From Eubacteriaceae bacterium (GTDB lineage Bacteria > Bacillota > Clostridia > Peptostreptococcales > Anaerovoracaceae): a stretch of 64,000 nucleotides of DNA. A program made the position numbers and the translations under genes. The stretch lies in contig CABIWW010000010.1 in the NCBI GenBank assembly GCA_902362435.1, forward strand, positions 66,017 through 130,016, given 5' to 3'. Below, piece after piece: positions 45,433 through 55,033 of the stretch; the stretch's first letter is position 1, and each line of letters begins with the position of its first letter. The notes beneath the pieces are model-generated. The model was not told the origin of the DNA. It ran no database searches and saw only the letters and a program-made list of their open reading frames with translations.

Positions 45433-46317
45433 ATGAGCAGCAGTCAGGAATCAAAGGTGGCAGGTTTGATGAAAGATACAAATTACTCGAAAATACCGCA
45501 TGATCTGTATTCCATCGGAGAAGTCAGCAGAATCTGTAATATATCAAAAAAGGCACTCCGCTTTTATGACAAGATCAATATTATTTCACCGGACTATATC
45601 TGCGAGGAAAACAAGTATCGGTATTACAGCAGAGAGACACTGCTTCTGGTTCCTGTTATTAAATATTTCAAGCAGATGGGATTTAAACTGGAGGAAATGA
45701 AGGAATTCCTGGAAAGTGATACCTACGAAGTGCAGGAACGGGGCTTTCTCAAAAAGATAGATGAACTGAGACAGCAGAGAGAAGATATCAATGTCGCCTA
45801 TACATCCGTCTCTGACTGGTACAATCTGGTTATGGAGGCAGAAAGCGTATTGGAGAACAAGGCAACAGAAGTTTCACTCAAATATATAGTGATGCAATCT
45901 ATGTGCTATATGGAACAGACTTTTGAGCATAACTATATGGAATCTATCATCAATATCGACTGGACTAACTACCTGGAGGAAATCGGACATGCAATTACGG
46001 GTCCGGTATGTATATGTTTCCCTGATATAGCGGAGAAACTGGAGGGAAAGCCTACCAAAGCTTTTGTGTTCCAGCGAGGAGCAAGGGAGATTGATGATAG
46101 CAAAACTATGAGTTTTGGCGGGAAGATGATGCTTTCGACATATCATATCGGTTCTCATGATGCCATCAACGAAGCGTACTACAGGATATTTCGCTGGGCG
46201 AAGATCCACGGTTACAAATGTGGAAATACTTCTATTGAGAGATATGTTACGGATTACTGGACCATCCGAAAATCCAGTGATTTTGTTACCGAGATTTATG
46301 TGGATATTGAAAAATAA
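45433..46317 (+). CDS. MerR family transcriptional regulator with effector-binding domain
   Basis: 294 residues (or 282 if started at ATG 45469, which has AAAGGTGG upstream). The winged-helix DNA-binding domain is seen in YSIGEVSRICNISKKALRFYDKINIISP, followed by YRYYSRETLLLVPVIKYFKQMGF and a coiled coil (about 110-135). The C-terminal half resembles the GyrI-like ligand-binding domain of BmrR/TipA-type regulators, which often bind cationic amphiphiles. It is the last gene before the microcompartment operon, whose promoter has the elongated spacer MerR regulators need. It is therefore the prime candidate activator, perhaps sensing choline. Confidence 0.9.
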   Translation: MSSSQESKVAGLMKDTNYSKIPHDLYSIGEVSRICNISKKALRFYDKINIISPDYICEENKYRYYSRETLLLVPVIKYFKQMGFKLEEMKEFLESDTYEVQERGFLKKIDELRQQREDINVAYTSVSDWYNLVMEAESVLENKATEVSLKYIVMQSMCYMEQTFEHNYMESIINIDWTNYLEEIGHAITGPVCICFPDIAEKLEGKPTKAFVFQRGAREIDDSKTMSFGGKMMLSTYHIGSHDAINEAYYRIFRWAKIHGYKCGNTSIERYVTDYWTIRKSSDFVTEIYVDIEK

Positions 46318-46452
46318 CTTAGGCAGTTTCTTTATATGGGTTGTCCCGGATAAATATACTGATTTTACAGTCGGCAAAAGGTTCCCCTTAGGGGCAATAT
46401 CTGATCATATATCGTTTTAAAAAAGAAAAAAATCAGAAGAAGAAAGAAAAGG

Positions 46453-46494
46453 AGAGTTTTTTCGAAAAAAGAATTTTAGAAAAAACTCTTTTTT
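46453..46494 (+). terminator. terminator after the MerR operon
   Basis: Perfect 11-base stem (46453-46463 with 46479-46489) and a T run. The stem is AT-rich. Confidence 0.75.
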
Positions 46495-46638
46495 ATTGGA
46501 ATTGCAAGGAGTGTGAAGATTTTGAAAATAAGAAAAATCCGTATAGTTTCTTATCGAATAAAAGTTTTACTGTTTTTTTATATCAATGTTTGATTGAAAA
46601 GTGACTAAAAAGCAGTGTAGCTTAAGTGTTTTTTTGGA

Positions 46639-46670
46639 TTGACATTCCTCATAGGAGTATAGGCTAAAAT
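46639..46670 (+). promoter_or_regulatory. MerR-type promoter for the choline microcompartment operon
   Basis: TTGACA (46639-46644) and TAAAAT (46665-46670) are 20 bases apart (19 if the -10 is read one base earlier), too far for unaided sigma-A. The spacer holds the partly symmetrical CCTCATAGGAG. The adjacent upstream gene encodes a MerR regulator. The start codon of the first gene lies 200 bases downstream. Confidence 0.68.
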
Positions 46671-46869
46671 AATAATATAAATACTGGGCACTGAGGTACT
46701 GATTATTACCATGCAAAGAGTCATAGAAACAGAAGTATAGGCGTATACCGGGCTGCTTGTCTATACGGTTTTACTTTTAGATGATTCTGCTGATCTTTGG
46801 TAACGATATAATTTTTTATAGAGTTATATATTTTTAATTGCAAATATTCGTTTAAAAAGGAGGTGTATT

Positions 46870-47994
46870 ATGAGCGATAGTGCAATGACTATGTCAAACA
46901 ATGCTCTGGCGGCAAAGCAGGTACAGGAGAAATCCTACCGTAAAAAGGGGATTTTTATCGCACTGATGTCAGGTTTTCTGTATGGTGGATATACAGCGTT
47001 CCTGACACAGGGCATGGCATCCGGAATCTGGGTTGATTATTATGGTGGAACAGGGGTGGCAGCAGGTCTTTCTGCATTCGCACTTGTTTACACACTGTCT
47101 GCAGTAGGTGCAGCAGTAAACGATATCTGTTCTGCAGTATGGTCTCTGATCTATGCAGCGATAATCGGAAGACTGGGTGACTTCACAAGATCTATCAACA
47201 CGAAGCCGGGCAGGATCCTGATCCTTGCAGCGATCATAGGCGGGCCTTTAGCTTCCACAGCATATGTAATAGGTCTGCAGATGGCTGGATCCATCATCGT
47301 TCCGATCGCGGCGCTGAACGCAGCAATCGGCGCGATCATAGGAAGGATCATTTACAAGCAGAAGCTTAGCGGCGGCATGATCCTCGGTATCGTGATCTGC
47401 TTCACAGCAGCTGTAATCATCGGTCTGTTCGGATATGGCATTCCGAAAGACGGACTCGCAGGTATCTTCGGAAACATGAGCGGTGAAGCTGTTATCGGTA
47501 TCATCGCGGCATTCTGTGCAGCATTAGGCTGGGGTATCGAAGGTGCTGTAGGCGGATATGCGTGCTGCATGGTCGATACAGAAATCGCGATCTGTATCCG
47601 TCAGTGCACATCCGGTATCGTAAACGCTGTCATCCTGTGTTCCCTGCTGGCTATGATCGGCGGAGACGGGATCGGTTCAGGACTGGTTCTGGTAGGACAT
47701 GCACTGGCTGACGGACCATCCATCTGGATGTTCATCGTTGCAGGTATTTTTGCATCCTGGTCCTTCAAGTTCTGGTACAAGGGTGCTTCCATGTGCGGTG
47801 CTGCTTTAGGTATGGGCTGCAATGGTACATACGCATTCTGGGGACCGTTGTACTGCCTCGTTGTATGCGGATTTATTTTCGGCGGAGAAGGATGGAATAT
47901 CGCATGGCCAGGCTGGGTAGGAGCTATCACCATGGTAATCGGTATCTTCGTTCTCGCTATTTCGCAGCAGAAGGCAACAGAGAAGGAGGCGTAG
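46870..47994 (+). CDS. multi-pass membrane transporter, DMT-like, first gene of the choline operon
   Basis: 374 residues with about ten membrane helices and many Gly and Ala residues, in the style of drug/metabolite transporters. I cannot assign a substrate from sequence. AAAAAGGAGG precedes the ATG. As the first gene of the operon, directly after the MerR-type promoter, it is a good candidate for choline uptake or for export of trimethylamine. Codon use matches the rest of the operon. It is followed after four bases by a small soluble protein. Confidence 0.75.
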   Translation: MSDSAMTMSNNALAAKQVQEKSYRKKGIFIALMSGFLYGGYTAFLTQGMASGIWVDYYGGTGVAAGLSAFALVYTLSAVGAAVNDICSAVWSLIYAAIIGRLGDFTRSINTKPGRILILAAIIGGPLASTAYVIGLQMAGSIIVPIAALNAAIGAIIGRIIYKQKLSGGMILGIVICFTAAVIIGLFGYGIPKDGLAGIFGNMSGEAVIGIIAAFCAALGWGIEGAVGGYACCMVDTEIAICIRQCTSGIVNAVILCSLLAMIGGDGIGSGLVLVGHALADGPSIWMFIVAGIFASWSFKFWYKGASMCGAALGMGCNGTYAFWGPLYCLVVCGFIFGGEGWNIAWPGWVGAITMVIGIFVLAISQQKATEKEA

Positions 47995-47998
47995 GAAC

Positions 47999-48265
47999 AT
48001 GAGACCATTATTCTTTTCAGTACTGAAGTACTTTACAGACGGTAAAGAAGCATGCAGAGCTGACGTACAGGATGCTCTCAGAGCACAGTACGGCAATTTC
48101 AAGGCATTTAAGGATCACGCTATGGACGAAGCTCTGATGACAGCGTGTTCCAACGGACTGATCGACGAAAGCCGTTATGAGCTGGACAAGGATGGCAAAC
48201 TGGTGATCTACTACAAGTCCAGCCAGGAAGGCATCGATACGATCAACAAGTACATCAAGGACTAA
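47999..48265 (+). CDS. small protein of unknown function in the choline operon
   Basis: 88 residues, soluble and mixed in charge, with a likely helix-rich fold (EACRADVQDALRAQYGNFKA, then DEALMTACSNGLIDESRYEL and a final KLVIYYKSSQEG strand). The pattern suggests a small winged-helix-like fold, so DNA or protein binding is possible, but I do not recognise a family. It lies four bases after the transporter and 140 bases before the first shell gene, with a hairpin in between. Confidence 0.65.
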   Translation: MRPLFFSVLKYFTDGKEACRADVQDALRAQYGNFKAFKDHAMDEALMTACSNGLIDESRYELDKDGKLVIYYKSSQEGIDTINKYIKD

Positions 48266-48289
48266 TTTAAAATCAGTGTTATGCAGTAT

Positions 48290-48318
48290 CCGAAAAAGGG
48301 TGTTTCATCCTTTTTCGG
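48290..48318 (+). terminator. intercistronic hairpin, possible attenuator
   Basis: Perfect ten-base stem (48290-48299 with 48309-48318), nine-base loop, followed by TTTACTT. Sits inside the operon between the small protein and the first shell gene. A weak T tract suggests partial termination or RNA processing that sets different levels for transporter and shell. Confidence 0.5.
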
Positions 48319-48405
48319 TTTACTTGCTAAAAAAGCCCGGCACTGCCGCCGCAAAGAAAACGGGACGGCAGGTGTCAAAGATTTTCAGGAAAGGAGATTC
48401 TTGTT

Positions 48406-49047
48406 ATGGCAAGATATTATGCAGACCAGGCACTGGGTATGCTGGAAACTATCGGCATGGTACCTGCACTGGAAGCATGTGACAAGATGCTCAAGGCAGC
48501 AGAAGTAGAACTGTTATCTTATGAAAACGTAGGATCTACTCTGGTAACGATGTTCATCAAGGGAGATGTTGCTGCAGTAAAGTCTTCGATCAAGGCAGGT
48601 GCAGAAGCTGCAGAAGCTATCGGTAAATTGACAGCGACCGATGTCATTCCAAGACCGATCCGTCCGATCGGGGATGTAGTATCCATCTATGATGTAGATA
48701 CTCAGTGTGACGAAGAACTGCTGGAACCCGGCGCGATCAGAACAGAAGCTCTGGGCATGATCGAAACTTTCGGTATCGTATACTGCATTGAAGCAGCCGA
48801 TGCAATGTGCAAGGCAGCTGATGTAGAAATGATCGGTTTTGAAAATACCGCATCCGGATATATCTCGGTGCTGGTAGAAGGAGATGTCGGAGCATGCAAG
48901 ACTGCAGTAGAAGCCGGCATCAAAGCAGTAGAAGCGATCGGACATGAGGTTTACAGTTCCACGGTGATCGCAAGACCGCACGAGGGACTGAAGAAGATCA
49001 CCTGTCAGTATTCGCTGGATAAGCTGCTTCCGTATCCGGCAGAATAA
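48406..49047 (+). CDS. tandem BMC-domain shell protein (BMC-T)
   Basis: 213 residues made of two BMC domains: EALGMLETIG-type start at residue 8 (QALGMLETIGMVPALEACDK) and a second at about residue 113 ([20 protein letters not shown]). Such proteins trimerise into pseudohexagonal tiles of the microcompartment shell. A linker of about 25 residues joins the halves. No cysteine sits at the pore position used for Fe-S binding in PduT, in contrast to the other BMC-T at 58472. AAAGGAG precedes the ATG. Confidence 0.93.
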   Translation: MARYYADQALGMLETIGMVPALEACDKMLKAAEVELLSYENVGSTLVTMFIKGDVAAVKSSIKAGAEAAEAIGKLTATDVIPRPIRPIGDVVSIYDVDTQCDEELLEPGAIRTEALGMIETFGIVYCIEAADAMCKAADVEMIGFENTASGYISVLVEGDVGACKTAVEAGIKAVEAIGHEVYSSTVIARPHEGLKKITCQYSLDKLLPYPAE

Positions 49048-49094
49048 AAAATCCGGATATGATGACGAACTTATAGAGAAAAGGAGAGATGCAA

Positions 49095-50579
49095 ATGAAA
49101 GTGAATATCATTGATAACGATTTGCTATCGATCCAGGAAGCTCGTATCTTGACTGAAAATGCATATGAAGCGCAGCAGAAACTGGCAACCTTCCCGCAGG
49201 AAAAGCTGGACGAGATCGTCGAGACTATGGCACAGGCGGCTTCGTCTCACGCGAAGGAACTGGCAGTGATGTCTGCAGAGGAAACGGATTACGGCAAGTG
49301 GCAGGACAAATTCATCAAGAACAGGTTTGCCTGTGAATACCTGCCGGCTCATCTGCGAAATATGCGGTGCGTAGGCGTTATCCGCACGGACCGGGAAAAA
49401 CAGATCATGGATGTAGGAGTGCCAAAGGGTGTTTTAGTAAGCCTTTGCCCGGCGACAAGTCCTGTTTCCACGACCATATACACAGCGTTGATCGCCGTCA
49501 AGTCCGGCAATGGCGTTTTGTTTTCGCCGCATCCAAGAGCACAGAAATCCATTTCCAGAGTGCTGGACATTCTGATCCAGGCAGCCGAAGGCTGCGGACT
49601 CCCGGAAGGGGCGCTGGCATACCTTCATACCGTGACAAAAGCGGGCACGAAGGAACTGATGGAACATAAATGGACTTCCATGATCATGAACACAGGAGTT
49701 CCGGGCATGCTGGAAGATGCATATGGTTCCGGAAAACCGGTGATCTATGGAGGAACAGGTAACGGACCGGCGTTCATCGAGCGAACGGCCGATATCCATC
49801 AGGCAGTCCATGATATCATAGCAAGCAAGACATTTGACAATGGCGTCGTGTCGGCAGCGGAACAGTCCGTTGTCGTGGACAGCTGCATTGCATCAGAGGT
49901 AAGACTCGAATTTGAAGCAAGCGGAGCTTACTTCATGACAGAAGAAGAAGCAGAGCGTCTCGGAAAGCTCTTTTACTTTAAAGATGGCAGTGCCAATCCG
50001 GAAATGGCCGGAAAGACAGCAGAAGATCTGGCTCGCTGGGCTGATATCGATGTTCCGGCCGGGACGAAAGTACTGCTGGCAGAGCAGAAGTATGTATCGG
50101 AAAACAATCCGTACTCGAAAGAAAAACTTTGTCCGGTCCTCTCATATTTCATCGAGGATGATTGGATGCATGCCTGCGAGAAATGTATCGAACTTCTGTT
50201 ATCAGAGCGCCAGGGACATACGCTGGTGATCCACTCTAAGGATCCTGACGTGATCCATCAGTTTGCGATCAAAAAACCGGTAGGAAGAATGCTGGTCAAC
50301 ACTCCGGCCGTATACGGCAGTATGGGAGCGACTACGAATCTGTTCCCGGCCATGACCCTGGGAAGCGGTTCTGCAGGACAGGGCATCACCTCAGATAACG
50401 TATCTCCGATGAATCTCATCTATGTGAGAAAAGTCGGATACGGTGTCCGCCGGATCGAAGATCTTGGCATGGGCACGCCGGCCGATGCATATGGGTGCAG
50501 AGGTGTAGCAGGAGATGAGGACAGTCTCAGAAAACTGCAGCGGCTGCTGGAAGACGCACTGGCAAGTATCAATAATTAG
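49095..50579 (+). CDS. acylating aldehyde dehydrogenase paralogue without catalytic cysteine
   Basis: 494 residues from ATG 49095 (eight bases after AAGGAG). The sequence follows the CoA-acylating aldehyde dehydrogenase family: SLCPATSPVSTTIY, the NAD-binding region MNTGVPGMLEDAYGSGKP and TGNGPAFIERTADI. Where the family, and the second copy at 60532, reads GTICASEQS, this protein reads GVVSAAEQS, so the catalytic Cys is Ser253. It also lacks the targeting tail of the second copy. It may be an inactive structural or regulatory partner, or catalyse something else. It lies directly before cutC. Confidence 0.88.
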   Translation: MKVNIIDNDLLSIQEARILTENAYEAQQKLATFPQEKLDEIVETMAQAASSHAKELAVMSAEETDYGKWQDKFIKNRFACEYLPAHLRNMRCVGVIRTDREKQIMDVGVPKGVLVSLCPATSPVSTTIYTALIAVKSGNGVLFSPHPRAQKSISRVLDILIQAAEGCGLPEGALAYLHTVTKAGTKELMEHKWTSMIMNTGVPGMLEDAYGSGKPVIYGGTGNGPAFIERTADIHQAVHDIIASKTFDNGVVSAAEQSVVVDSCIASEVRLEFEASGAYFMTEEEAERLGKLFYFKDGSANPEMAGKTAEDLARWADIDVPAGTKVLLAEQKYVSENNPYSKEKLCPVLSYFIEDDWMHACEKCIELLLSERQGHTLVIHSKDPDVIHQFAIKKPVGRMLVNTPAVYGSMGATTNLFPAMTLGSGSAGQGITSDNVSPMNLIYVRKVGYGVRRIEDLGMGTPADAYGCRGVAGDEDSLRKLQRLLEDALASINN

Positions 50580-50621
50580 TTATAGCTGATTCGTTTCGAT
50601 AGAGAAAGAGAGGTAATAGAT

Positions 50622-53225
50622 TTGGATATTCGTGAATTTTCAAATAAAATTGCAGAAGCAACGAAAAACATGTCTGATGAAGAACGAACTTCTCTGATGA
50701 AAATGTTTGAATCCGTTTCTGGAGACATTTCCACAGTAACACCGGCACAGTCTCAGCCGGCACCTGCTCCTGCAGGAAGCCATGAGCATCCGGCTTACTA
50801 CTCATCCATCGCTGCGGCAACTACTCAGGTCGACGAAGATGGAGTTCCGGTAGGACCGACAGAGCGTCTGGTAAGACTGAAAGAGAATTTCTTAAAGCAG
50901 GTTCCGTCCATTACGACTCACAGGGCGCGTGCGGTAACGAAGATCACCAAGGAAAACCCTGGTATGCCGAAGATCGAACTTCGTGCAAAGTGTTTCCGTT
51001 ACTGCTGTGAAACAGCTCCTCTGGTGATTCAGGACAACGAGCTGATCGTCGGAGCACCGAACGGCGCACCGCGTGCAGGTGCGTTTTCTCCTGATATCGC
51101 CTGGAGATGGATGGTGGATGAAATCGACACTATCGGCAGCCGTCCGCAGGATCCGTTCTACATCGCTGATGAAGACAAGAGAGTCATGAGAGATGAACTG
51201 TTCCCGTTCTGGGAAGGCAAATCCGTTGACGAATACTGCGAAAGCCAGTATCGTGAAGCAGGCGTATGGGAACTGTCCGGAGAATCATTCGTTTCCGACT
51301 GTTCTTACCACGCATTAAACGGCGGCGGAGACTCCAACCCTGGATATGACGTGATCCTGATGAAGAAGGGCATGATCGACATCCAGAACGAAGCCAAGGA
51401 ACACCTGGCAATGCTGGACTACGAAAACCCGGACGATCTGGACAAGATCTATTTCTACAAATCCGTTATTGACACGACAGAAGGTGTTATGGCTTATGCA
51501 CGCCGTATGTCTCAGTATGCTGCTGAGCTGGCTGCAAAGGAAACAAATCCGAAGAGAAAAGAAGAACTGCTGAAGATCTCTGAAGTCAATGCCAGAGTAC
51601 CGGCTCACAAACCGGAGACTTTCTGGGAAGCGATCCAGGCTGTATGGACCATCGAGTCACTGCTGCCGGTAGAAGAAAACCAGACCGGCATGTCCATCGG
51701 TCGTGTCGACCAGTACATGTACCCTTACTACAAGGCTGATCTGGACGCCGGACGCATGAACAACTTCCTGGCATTCGAACTGGCTGGATGTATGCTGATC
51801 AAGATGTCAGAAATGATGTGGATCACAAGTGAAGGCGGTTCAAAGTTCTTCGCAGGATATCAGCCGTTCGTAAACATGTGCGTAGGCGGTCTGACTCGTG
51901 ACGGCAGAGATGCCACGAACGAACTGACTTACCTGCTGATGGATGCTGTAAGACACGTAAAGATCTATCAGCCATCCCTGGCATGCCGTATCAACAACAA
52001 ATCGCCTCAGAAATACATGAAGAAGATCGTAGACGTAGTTCGTTCCGGTATGGGATTCCCTGCATGCCACTTCGACGATACTCACATCAAGATGATGCTG
52101 GCAAAGGGCGTTTCCATCGAAGATGCGAGAGACTACTGCCTGATGGGATGCGTAGAACCGCAGAAAGCAGGAAGACTGTATCAGTGGACTTCCACTTCTT
52201 ATACTCAGTGGCCGATCTGTATCGAACTGGTACTGAACCACGGTGTTCCGCTCTGGTACGGCAAGCAGGTCACTCCGGATATGGGAGACCTTGATCAGTA
52301 TCAGACGTATGAACAGTTTGATGCAGCTGTTAAGGAACAGATCAGGTACGTTACCAAGTGGACTGCTGTAGCAACAGTGATATCACAGCGTGTACACAGA
52401 GACCTGGCGCCGAAGCCACTGATGTCCATCATGTACGAAGGATGTATGGAAAAGGGCAGGGACGTATCTGCAGGCGGTGCGATGTACAACTTCGGACCTG
52501 GTGTTGTATGGTCCGGTCTGGCAACTTATGCTGACGCCATGGCAGCCATCAGGAAACTGGTATTCGATGACAGAAAATACACACTGAAGCAGCTGAATGA
52601 AGCTCTGAAGGCTGACTTCGAAGGATATGATCAGATCAAGGCAGACTGCCTGGCTGCTCCGAAATATGGTAATGATGACGATTATGCAGACATGATCGCA
52701 GCAGACCTGATCAACTTTACAGAGATGGAACACAGAAAGTACAAGACTCTGTACTCCGTACTGAGTCATGGTACACTCTCCATTTCCAACAATACCCCGT
52801 TTGGACAGCTGACCGGTGCATCTGCAGGCGGACGCAGGGCATGGACACCGTTATCCGACGGTATCAGCCCGACGCAGGGTGCTGACTTCAACGGCCCTAC
52901 AGCGATCATCAAGTCCGTGGCAAAACTGTCCAACGACAACATGAACATTGGTATGGTACACAACTTCAAGCTGATGGCGGGACTGCTGGATACACCGGAA
53001 GGTGAAAACGGCATCATCACACTGCTGCGTACAGCATGTGCATTCGGAAACGGTGAAATGCAGTTCAACTACATGGACAACAATACGCTGATCGATGCAC
53101 AGAAGCATCCTGAAAACTACAAGGATCTGGTTGTCCGCGTAGCAGGTTACAGTGCATTCTTTACAGAATTATGCAAGGATGTACAGGATGAGATCATCAG
53201 CAGAACTATGCTGACCAAGTTCTAA
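50622..53225 (+). CDS. cutC: choline trimethylamine-lyase (glycyl radical enzyme)
   Basis: Cleaves choline to trimethylamine and acetaldehyde. 867 residues from TTG 50622 (GAGGTAA upstream). Identification rests on residues known from the Desulfovibrio enzyme, all shifted by 21: Tyr229 and Asp237 in [10 protein letters not shown] (Tyr208/Asp216), GCVEP with thiyl Cys510 and Glu512 (Cys489/Glu491), and the glycyl radical Gly842 in RVAGYSA (Gly821). The N-terminal 55 residues form an amphipathic helix plus a Pro/Ala linker, the usual signal for packing into a microcompartment. The activase follows 32 bases later. Confidence 0.97.
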   Translation: MDIREFSNKIAEATKNMSDEERTSLMKMFESVSGDISTVTPAQSQPAPAPAGSHEHPAYYSSIAAATTQVDEDGVPVGPTERLVRLKENFLKQVPSITTHRARAVTKITKENPGMPKIELRAKCFRYCCETAPLVIQDNELIVGAPNGAPRAGAFSPDIAWRWMVDEIDTIGSRPQDPFYIADEDKRVMRDELFPFWEGKSVDEYCESQYREAGVWELSGESFVSDCSYHALNGGGDSNPGYDVILMKKGMIDIQNEAKEHLAMLDYENPDDLDKIYFYKSVIDTTEGVMAYARRMSQYAAELAAKETNPKRKEELLKISEVNARVPAHKPETFWEAIQAVWTIESLLPVEENQTGMSIGRVDQYMYPYYKADLDAGRMNNFLAFELAGCMLIKMSEMMWITSEGGSKFFAGYQPFVNMCVGGLTRDGRDATNELTYLLMDAVRHVKIYQPSLACRINNKSPQKYMKKIVDVVRSGMGFPACHFDDTHIKMMLAKGVSIEDARDYCLMGCVEPQKAGRLYQWTSTSYTQWPICIELVLNHGVPLWYGKQVTPDMGDLDQYQTYEQFDAAVKEQIRYVTKWTAVATVISQRVHRDLAPKPLMSIMYEGCMEKGRDVSAGGAMYNFGPGVVWSGLATYADAMAAIRKLVFDDRKYTLKQLNEALKADFEGYDQIKADCLAAPKYGNDDDYADMIAADLINFTEMEHRKYKTLYSVLSHGTLSISNNTPFGQLTGASAGGRRAWTPLSDGISPTQGADFNGPTAIIKSVAKLSNDNMNIGMVHNFKLMAGLLDTPEGENGIITLLRTACAFGNGEMQFNYMDNNTLIDAQKHPENYKDLVVRVAGYSAFFTELCKDVQDEIISRTMLTKF

Positions 53226-53257
53226 ATCAGCATTTGATCCACAGACGGGAGAATAAA

Positions 53258-54202
53258 ATGGGCGATAATAACGTAATCGAAAGAAAAGCGTTCATATTCA
53301 ACAAGCAGAAATACAATATGTATGATGGACCGGGCGTAAGAACTTTGGTTTTCTTTAAAGGATGTCCACTTCGCTGCAAGTGGTGTTCGAATCCGGAGGG
53401 ACTGGAACGGAAATATCAGATCATGTTTAAACCGACAATGTGTGTGAGCTGCGGCTCGTGCGTTCCCGTTTGTCCACAGAAGATACACAGTATATCCTCT
53501 TCAGGAGAGCATATCATCGATCGCAGCATCGACTGCATCGGATGCGGTCAGTGCGTGGAAGCCTGCATTCCGGATGCTTTGAAGGTGTCCGGAGAGCAGG
53601 TTCCGATCTCAGAACTCCTCGAGTATGTAGAGCAGGACAGAGCGTTTTACGATCAGTCCGGCGGCGGAGTGACTTTAGGCGGCGGCGAAGTAACTGCCCA
53701 GCCGGAAGCAGCCATCAATCTGCTGCAGGCATGCAAACAGGAAGGTCTGCATACGGCTATCGAGACATGCGGATATACGAAAAAGGAAACGATCCTTCGC
53801 TTTGCGGAATATGTCGATCTTTTCCTCTTCGATCTGAAGCACATCGATCCGGAAAGACACTTCGAACTTACAGGAGTTCGCAACGAGATGATCCTTGAAA
53901 ATCTGGAAGAGCTGATCATGAAGAGAAATCATGTAAAGGTTCGGATGCCTATGCTCAAGGGGATAAATGACAGCGAAGCTGAAATCAGAGGAGTCATAGA
54001 ATTCCTCAAACCATTTAGAAATTTCAAGAATTTTGAAGGTATCGATCTTCTTCCGTATCACAAGCTTGGCGTAAATAAATACGTGCAGCTGGGCATGGAC
54101 TACCCGATCAAGGGAGATCCAAGTCTGGATGATGCGGATCTGGATCGGATCGAAGGCTGGATCAGGGAATACGATTTCCCGGTTTCCGTTATCAGACATT
54201 AA
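53258..54202 (+). CDS. cutD: glycyl radical activating enzyme for CutC
   Basis: Radical SAM enzyme that generates the glycyl radical on CutC. 314 residues from ATG 53258 (GGGAGA upstream). The SAM-cluster motif CxxxCxxC is in GCPLRCKWCSNPE (about 33-45). A ferredoxin-like insert with two cluster motifs follows: CVSCGSCVPVCP and CIGCGQCVEAC. GGGEVTAQPE is the conserved GGE motif that binds SAM. It is adjacent to cutC, as is standard for choline lyase systems. Confidence 0.96.
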   Translation: MGDNNVIERKAFIFNKQKYNMYDGPGVRTLVFFKGCPLRCKWCSNPEGLERKYQIMFKPTMCVSCGSCVPVCPQKIHSISSSGEHIIDRSIDCIGCGQCVEACIPDALKVSGEQVPISELLEYVEQDRAFYDQSGGGVTLGGGEVTAQPEAAINLLQACKQEGLHTAIETCGYTKKETILRFAEYVDLFLFDLKHIDPERHFELTGVRNEMILENLEELIMKRNHVKVRMPMLKGINDSEAEIRGVIEFLKPFRNFKNFEGIDLLPYHKLGVNKYVQLGMDYPIKGDPSLDDADLDRIEGWIREYDFPVSVIRH

Positions 54203-54224
54203 ACAGCAGGAAAGGTGATGCAAA

Positions 54225-54578
54225 ATGGGAATCATGAATGAAAAAACGATGGAACGAATCATACAGGAGTCGGTTCCGGGCAAACAGGTGACCATCGCAC
54301 ATGTGATCGCATCGCCGATGTTCGATATATACGAACGTCTGGGCATCGATGACAAGGGGGCCATCGGTATCCTGACACTGTCACCATATGAGACAGCCAT
54401 AATTGCTGCTGATATCGCAACGAAGAAAGCGGATGTGGAAATCGGATTTCTCGATCGTTTTACAGGGTCAGTCGTGATCTCCGGCGATGTGCAGAGTGTG
54501 GAGACGGCATTGAAAGCCGTGACCGATACTCTCTGCAATGAACTGGACTTTACGACAGTACCGATCACAAGAACATGA
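54225..54578 (+). CDS. eutS: circularly permuted BMC shell protein, EutS/PduU type
   Basis: 117 residues matching EutS/PduU: the N-terminal [18 protein letters not shown] segment forms the small beta-barrel over the pore, and [20 protein letters not shown] followed by [19 protein letters not shown] is the permuted BMC fold. Such proteins form hexagonal shell tiles. AAAGGTG is six bases before the ATG. The stop overlaps the EutP gene by four bases. Confidence 0.93.
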   Translation: MGIMNEKTMERIIQESVPGKQVTIAHVIASPMFDIYERLGIDDKGAIGILTLSPYETAIIAADIATKKADVEIGFLDRFTGSVVISGDVQSVETALKAVTDTLCNELDFTTVPITRT

Positions 54579-55033
54579 GAAAAAAGCGAATCATGGTGAT
54601 AGGACCTAAGGGATGTGGTAAAACGACCCTTGTCAATTACATCAACGACTACGACGGTCCGTTGCGAAGGACACAGGATACGATATACGGCAGGGAAACG
54701 ATCGACGTTCCCAGTGCGTATATCGAGAACGCCTGGATGTACAAGCATATGATCGCACTGGCGCAGGATGCCTGGTGCATACTGCTTCTTCTGGATCAGT
54801 CCAGAACAGCGGAGGTCTATTCTCACGGTTTTGCACTTGCGTTCCACTGTCCGGTGATCGGTGTCATAAGCAAATGTGATCTGATGCCGGAGAACAGAGA
54901 GATCTGCGAGCGCCAGCTGGAAAAGACGGGTGTGCGGCAGCCGTATTTTGCAGTAAGTGTGCCGGAGGGTACAGGCGTTGAGGAATTGAAACGTTATTTA
55001 CTAGAGTTAAAAGAAAGGAAAGGGCTAACATGA
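54575..55033 (+). CDS. eutP: EutP/PduV-like small GTPase
   Basis: 152 residues with the P-loop [12 protein letters not shown] near residue 10 and the guanine-specificity motif SKCDLM (in place of NKxD) near residue 107. EutP/PduV proteins are Ras-like ATPases/GTPases associated with microcompartments; acetate kinase activity has been claimed for EutP of Listeria type, and PduV has been linked to positioning. The exact role here is open. Overlaps the genes on both sides by four bases. Confidence 0.88.
   Translation: MRKKRIMVIGPKGCGKTTLVNYINDYDGPLRRTQDTIYGRETIDVPSAYIENAWMYKHMIALAQDAWCILLLLDQSRTAEVYSHGFALAFHCPVIGVISKCDLMPENREICERQLEKTGVRQPYFAVSVPEGTGVEELKRYLLELKERKGLT

Larger units (their letters stand above)
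46318..46869 (+). other. regulatory gap before the microcompartment operon
   Basis: 550 AT-rich bases without a gene. It contains the terminator at 46453-46494 that ends the MerR operon, the MerR-type promoter at 46639-46670, and about 200 bases of leader in which no riboswitch or small gene was recognised. Confidence 0.7.

Noticed and set aside
50622..53225. Glycerol or propanediol dehydratase of the glycyl radical family
   Set aside because: The tyrosine and aspartate that bind the trimethylammonium group of choline are present with exact spacing, and the numbering offset is constant through three further catalytic residues.
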